A DNA stretch of 5,281 nt from Caulobacter sp. (lineage in GTDB: Bacteria > Pseudomonadota > Alphaproteobacteria > Caulobacterales > Caulobacteraceae): positions 1-5,281 of the forward strand of contig JAQGIN010000102.1 in NCBI GenBank assembly GCA_028291125.1, given 5' to 3'. Of this stretch, positions 3,707 to 5,281 are shown piece after piece. The stretch's first letter is position 1. Each line of letters starts with the position of its first letter. Both the position numbers and the translations under genes were made by a program. The notes under the pieces were generated by a model. The model saw only the letters and a list, made by a program, of their open reading frames with translations. It was not told the DNA's origin and did no database searches.

Positions 3707-5281
3707 ATGACCGCCTCCGTACCGCCCGCTTTTGAGAAGCGCGACAACGTCGTCATCTTCGACACCACCATGCGCGACGGCGAGCAGTCGCCCGGCGCCT
3801 CGATGGCCCATGACGAGAAGCTGGAACTGGCCAAGATCCTCGAGGAGATGGGGGTCGACATCATCGAGGCCGGCTTCCCGATCGCCTCCAATGGCGACTT
3901 CGCCGCGGTCCATGAGATCTCCAAGATCGTCAAGACCAGCACCATCGCCGGCCTGTGCCGCGCCCACATGGTCGACATCGACCGTTGCGCCGAAGCCATC
4001 AAGCCGGCCGCCCGCGGCCGCATCCACGTGGTCATCGCCACCAGCGACCTGCACATGAAGCACAAGCTGCAGATGGAGCCGGAAGCGGTGCTGGACGTCA
4101 TCACCCGCTCGGTGACCCACGCCCGCAACCTGTGCGGCGACGTCGAATGGTCGGCCGAGGACGCCACCCGCAGCGAGCGGCAGTTCCTGCGCCGCGCCGT
4201 CGAGACGGCGATCAAGGCCGGGGCGACGACGATCAACCTGCCCGACACCGTCGGCTACACCTATCCGTCGGAATACGCCGACCTGTTCAGCTGGATGACC
4301 CAGAACGTCGAGGGCGCCGACAAGGTGATCTTCTCGACCCACTGCCACAACGACCTGGGCCTGGCCGTGGCCAATAGCCTGGCCGGCGTGCAGGGCGGGG
4401 CCCGCCAGATCGAGTGCGCCATCAACGGCCTGGGCGAGCGGGCCGGCAACGCCGCCCTGGAAGAGATCGTCATGGCCCTGAAGGTGCGGGCCGACCGCCT
4501 GCCGTTCCAGACCGGCATCAACACTACCCACATCACCCGCGCCAGTCGCTACGTCTCGGCCATCACCGGCTTCCCGGTGCAGTACAACAAGGCGATCGTC
4601 GGCAAGAACGCCTTCGCCCACGAGAGCGGCATCCACCAGGACGGAATGCTGAAGAACCGCGAGACCTACGAGATCATGACCCCGGAATCGGTGGGTCAGG
4701 CCCCGTCCAGCCTGGTGATGGGCAAGCACTCGGGCAGCCACGCCTTCCGCGCCAAGCTGAAGGACCTGGGCTACGAACTGGGCCAGAACGCCCTGAAGGA
4801 GGCCTTCGGCCGCTTCAAGGATCTCGCCGACCGCAAGAAGCACGTCTATGACGACGACATCATCGCCCTGGTCGACGACGCCCTGGCCCGCGGCTCGGAA
4901 AAGATCCGCGTCTCGCGCCTGCGGGTGGTGGCCGGCACCGACGGCCAGTCGGCCGAGCTGACCCTGGACGTCGATGGCGAGAGCCGCACGGCCGAGGCCA
5001 CCGGCGACGGTCCCGTCGACGCGGTGTTCAACGCCATCCACCAGATCGTGCCGCACAAGGCCGCCCTGCGGCTGTTCCAGGTGCACGCGGTGACCGAGGG
5101 CACCGACGCCCAGGCCCAGGTCTCGGTCCGGCTCGAGGAGGACGGCCGTATCGCCACCGGCCAGGCCGCCGACACCGACACCTTGACCGCCTCGGCCAAG
5201 GCCTATGTCAACGCGCTCAACAACCTGTTCGCGCGCAAGGAAAAGTCGCGGCCCGAGACGGCGATCGCCAGCGGGTTCTAG
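3707..5281 (+). CDS. leuA: 2-isopropylmalate synthase
   Basis: Catalyses the first committed step of leucine synthesis: acetyl-CoA plus 2-ketoisovalerate to 2-isopropylmalate, in the cytoplasm, feedback-inhibited by leucine. It is complete at 524 residues, close to the 523 of E. coli LeuA, with the TAG on the last bases of the window. The HMGL-like TIM barrel opens with DTTMRDGEQSPGASM (19-33; catalytic Arg23, metal ligand Asp24) and carries STHCHNDLGLAVANS with metal ligands His212 and His214. GLGERAGNAALEE follows with Asn248. The linker region has AFAHESGIHQDGMLKN (His305, His310) and MGKHSG (338-343). YDDDI (381-385) leads to the C-terminal LeuA allosteric dimer domain (PF08502, about 395-515) with TGDGPVDAVFNAI (432-444) and DTDTLTASAKAYVNALNNL (489-507), the leucine-binding region. 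The ATG at 3707 is preceded only by a weak GAAAGAA (3692-3698). The translated product begins shortly before the barrel, as expected. Control probably combines leucine inhibition with the leader attenuator upstream. Confidence 0.97.
   Translation: MTASVPPAFEKRDNVVIFDTTMRDGEQSPGASMAHDEKLELAKILEEMGVDIIEAGFPIASNGDFAAVHEISKIVKTSTIAGLCRAHMVDIDRCAEAIKPAARGRIHVVIATSDLHMKHKLQMEPEAVLDVITRSVTHARNLCGDVEWSAEDATRSERQFLRRAVETAIKAGATTINLPDTVGYTYPSEYADLFSWMTQNVEGADKVIFSTHCHNDLGLAVANSLAGVQGGARQIECAINGLGERAGNAALEEIVMALKVRADRLPFQTGINTTHITRASRYVSAITGFPVQYNKAIVGKNAFAHESGIHQDGMLKNRETYEIMTPESVGQAPSSLVMGKHSGSHAFRAKLKDLGYELGQNALKEAFGRFKDLADRKKHVYDDDIIALVDDALARGSEKIRVSRLRVVAGTDGQSAELTLDVDGESRTAEATGDGPVDAVFNAIHQIVPHKAALRLFQVHAVTEGTDAQAQVSVRLEEDGRIATGQAADTDTLTASAKAYVNALNNLFARKEKSRPETAIASGF

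Noticed and set aside
3674..5086. 470-residue open frame antisense to leuA
   Set aside because: Composition is low-complexity (Gly, Ala, Val, His, Asp rich) as expected from the mirror of a GC3-biased gene. The sense frame is unmistakably LeuA, and no recognisable domain is seen in the antisense product.

Overview
The window looks like chromosomal DNA of a high-GC alphaproteobacterium, most likely a member of the Caulobacteraceae (Caulobacter, Phenylobacterium or a relative). This rests on the strong GC3 codon bias, the protein sequences, and -10-like elements resembling the GCTANAWC consensus described for Caulobacter housekeeping promoters. No species can be named from sequence reading alone.

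Left half, minus strand (1-2491): three genes point leftward. From upstream to downstream they are a small orphan ParA-family ATPase (1826-2491), an NAD(P)H-dependent FMN reductase-like flavoprotein (1233-1775), and a class I aspartate aminotransferase that runs off the left edge (1-1136, last 20 or so residues missing). The gaps are about 50 and 97 bases with no convincing terminator in either, so co-transcription is possible. No functional link between the three products is evident.

Middle (2492-2748): a divergent intergenic region of 257 bases, AT-rich on the left. It holds a candidate parA promoter and a cluster of GCGAC/GTCGC inverted repeats. To its right is a plus-strand TVP38/TMEM64 (VTT-domain) membrane protein (2749-3468).

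Right half, plus strand (3469-5281): leuA, encoding 2-isopropylmalate synthase, is complete and ends on the last base. Its 238-base upstream region holds the most interesting signal in the window, a 22-codon leucine-rich leader ORF (3558-3626) containing NLLLLALGL. Three of its six Leu codons are CTT, a codon leuA itself never uses. Behind it lie RNA segments able to form mutually exclusive hairpins (1:2, 2:3, 3:4) laid out like the classical trp/leu attenuators. A Caulobacter-type promoter places the likely transcription start at or next to the leader AUG, so the leader may be translated from a leaderless mRNA. The leader thus probably couples leucyl-tRNA supply to the first committed step of leucine synthesis.

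I see no transposon, CRISPR array, tRNA or rRNA in the window.
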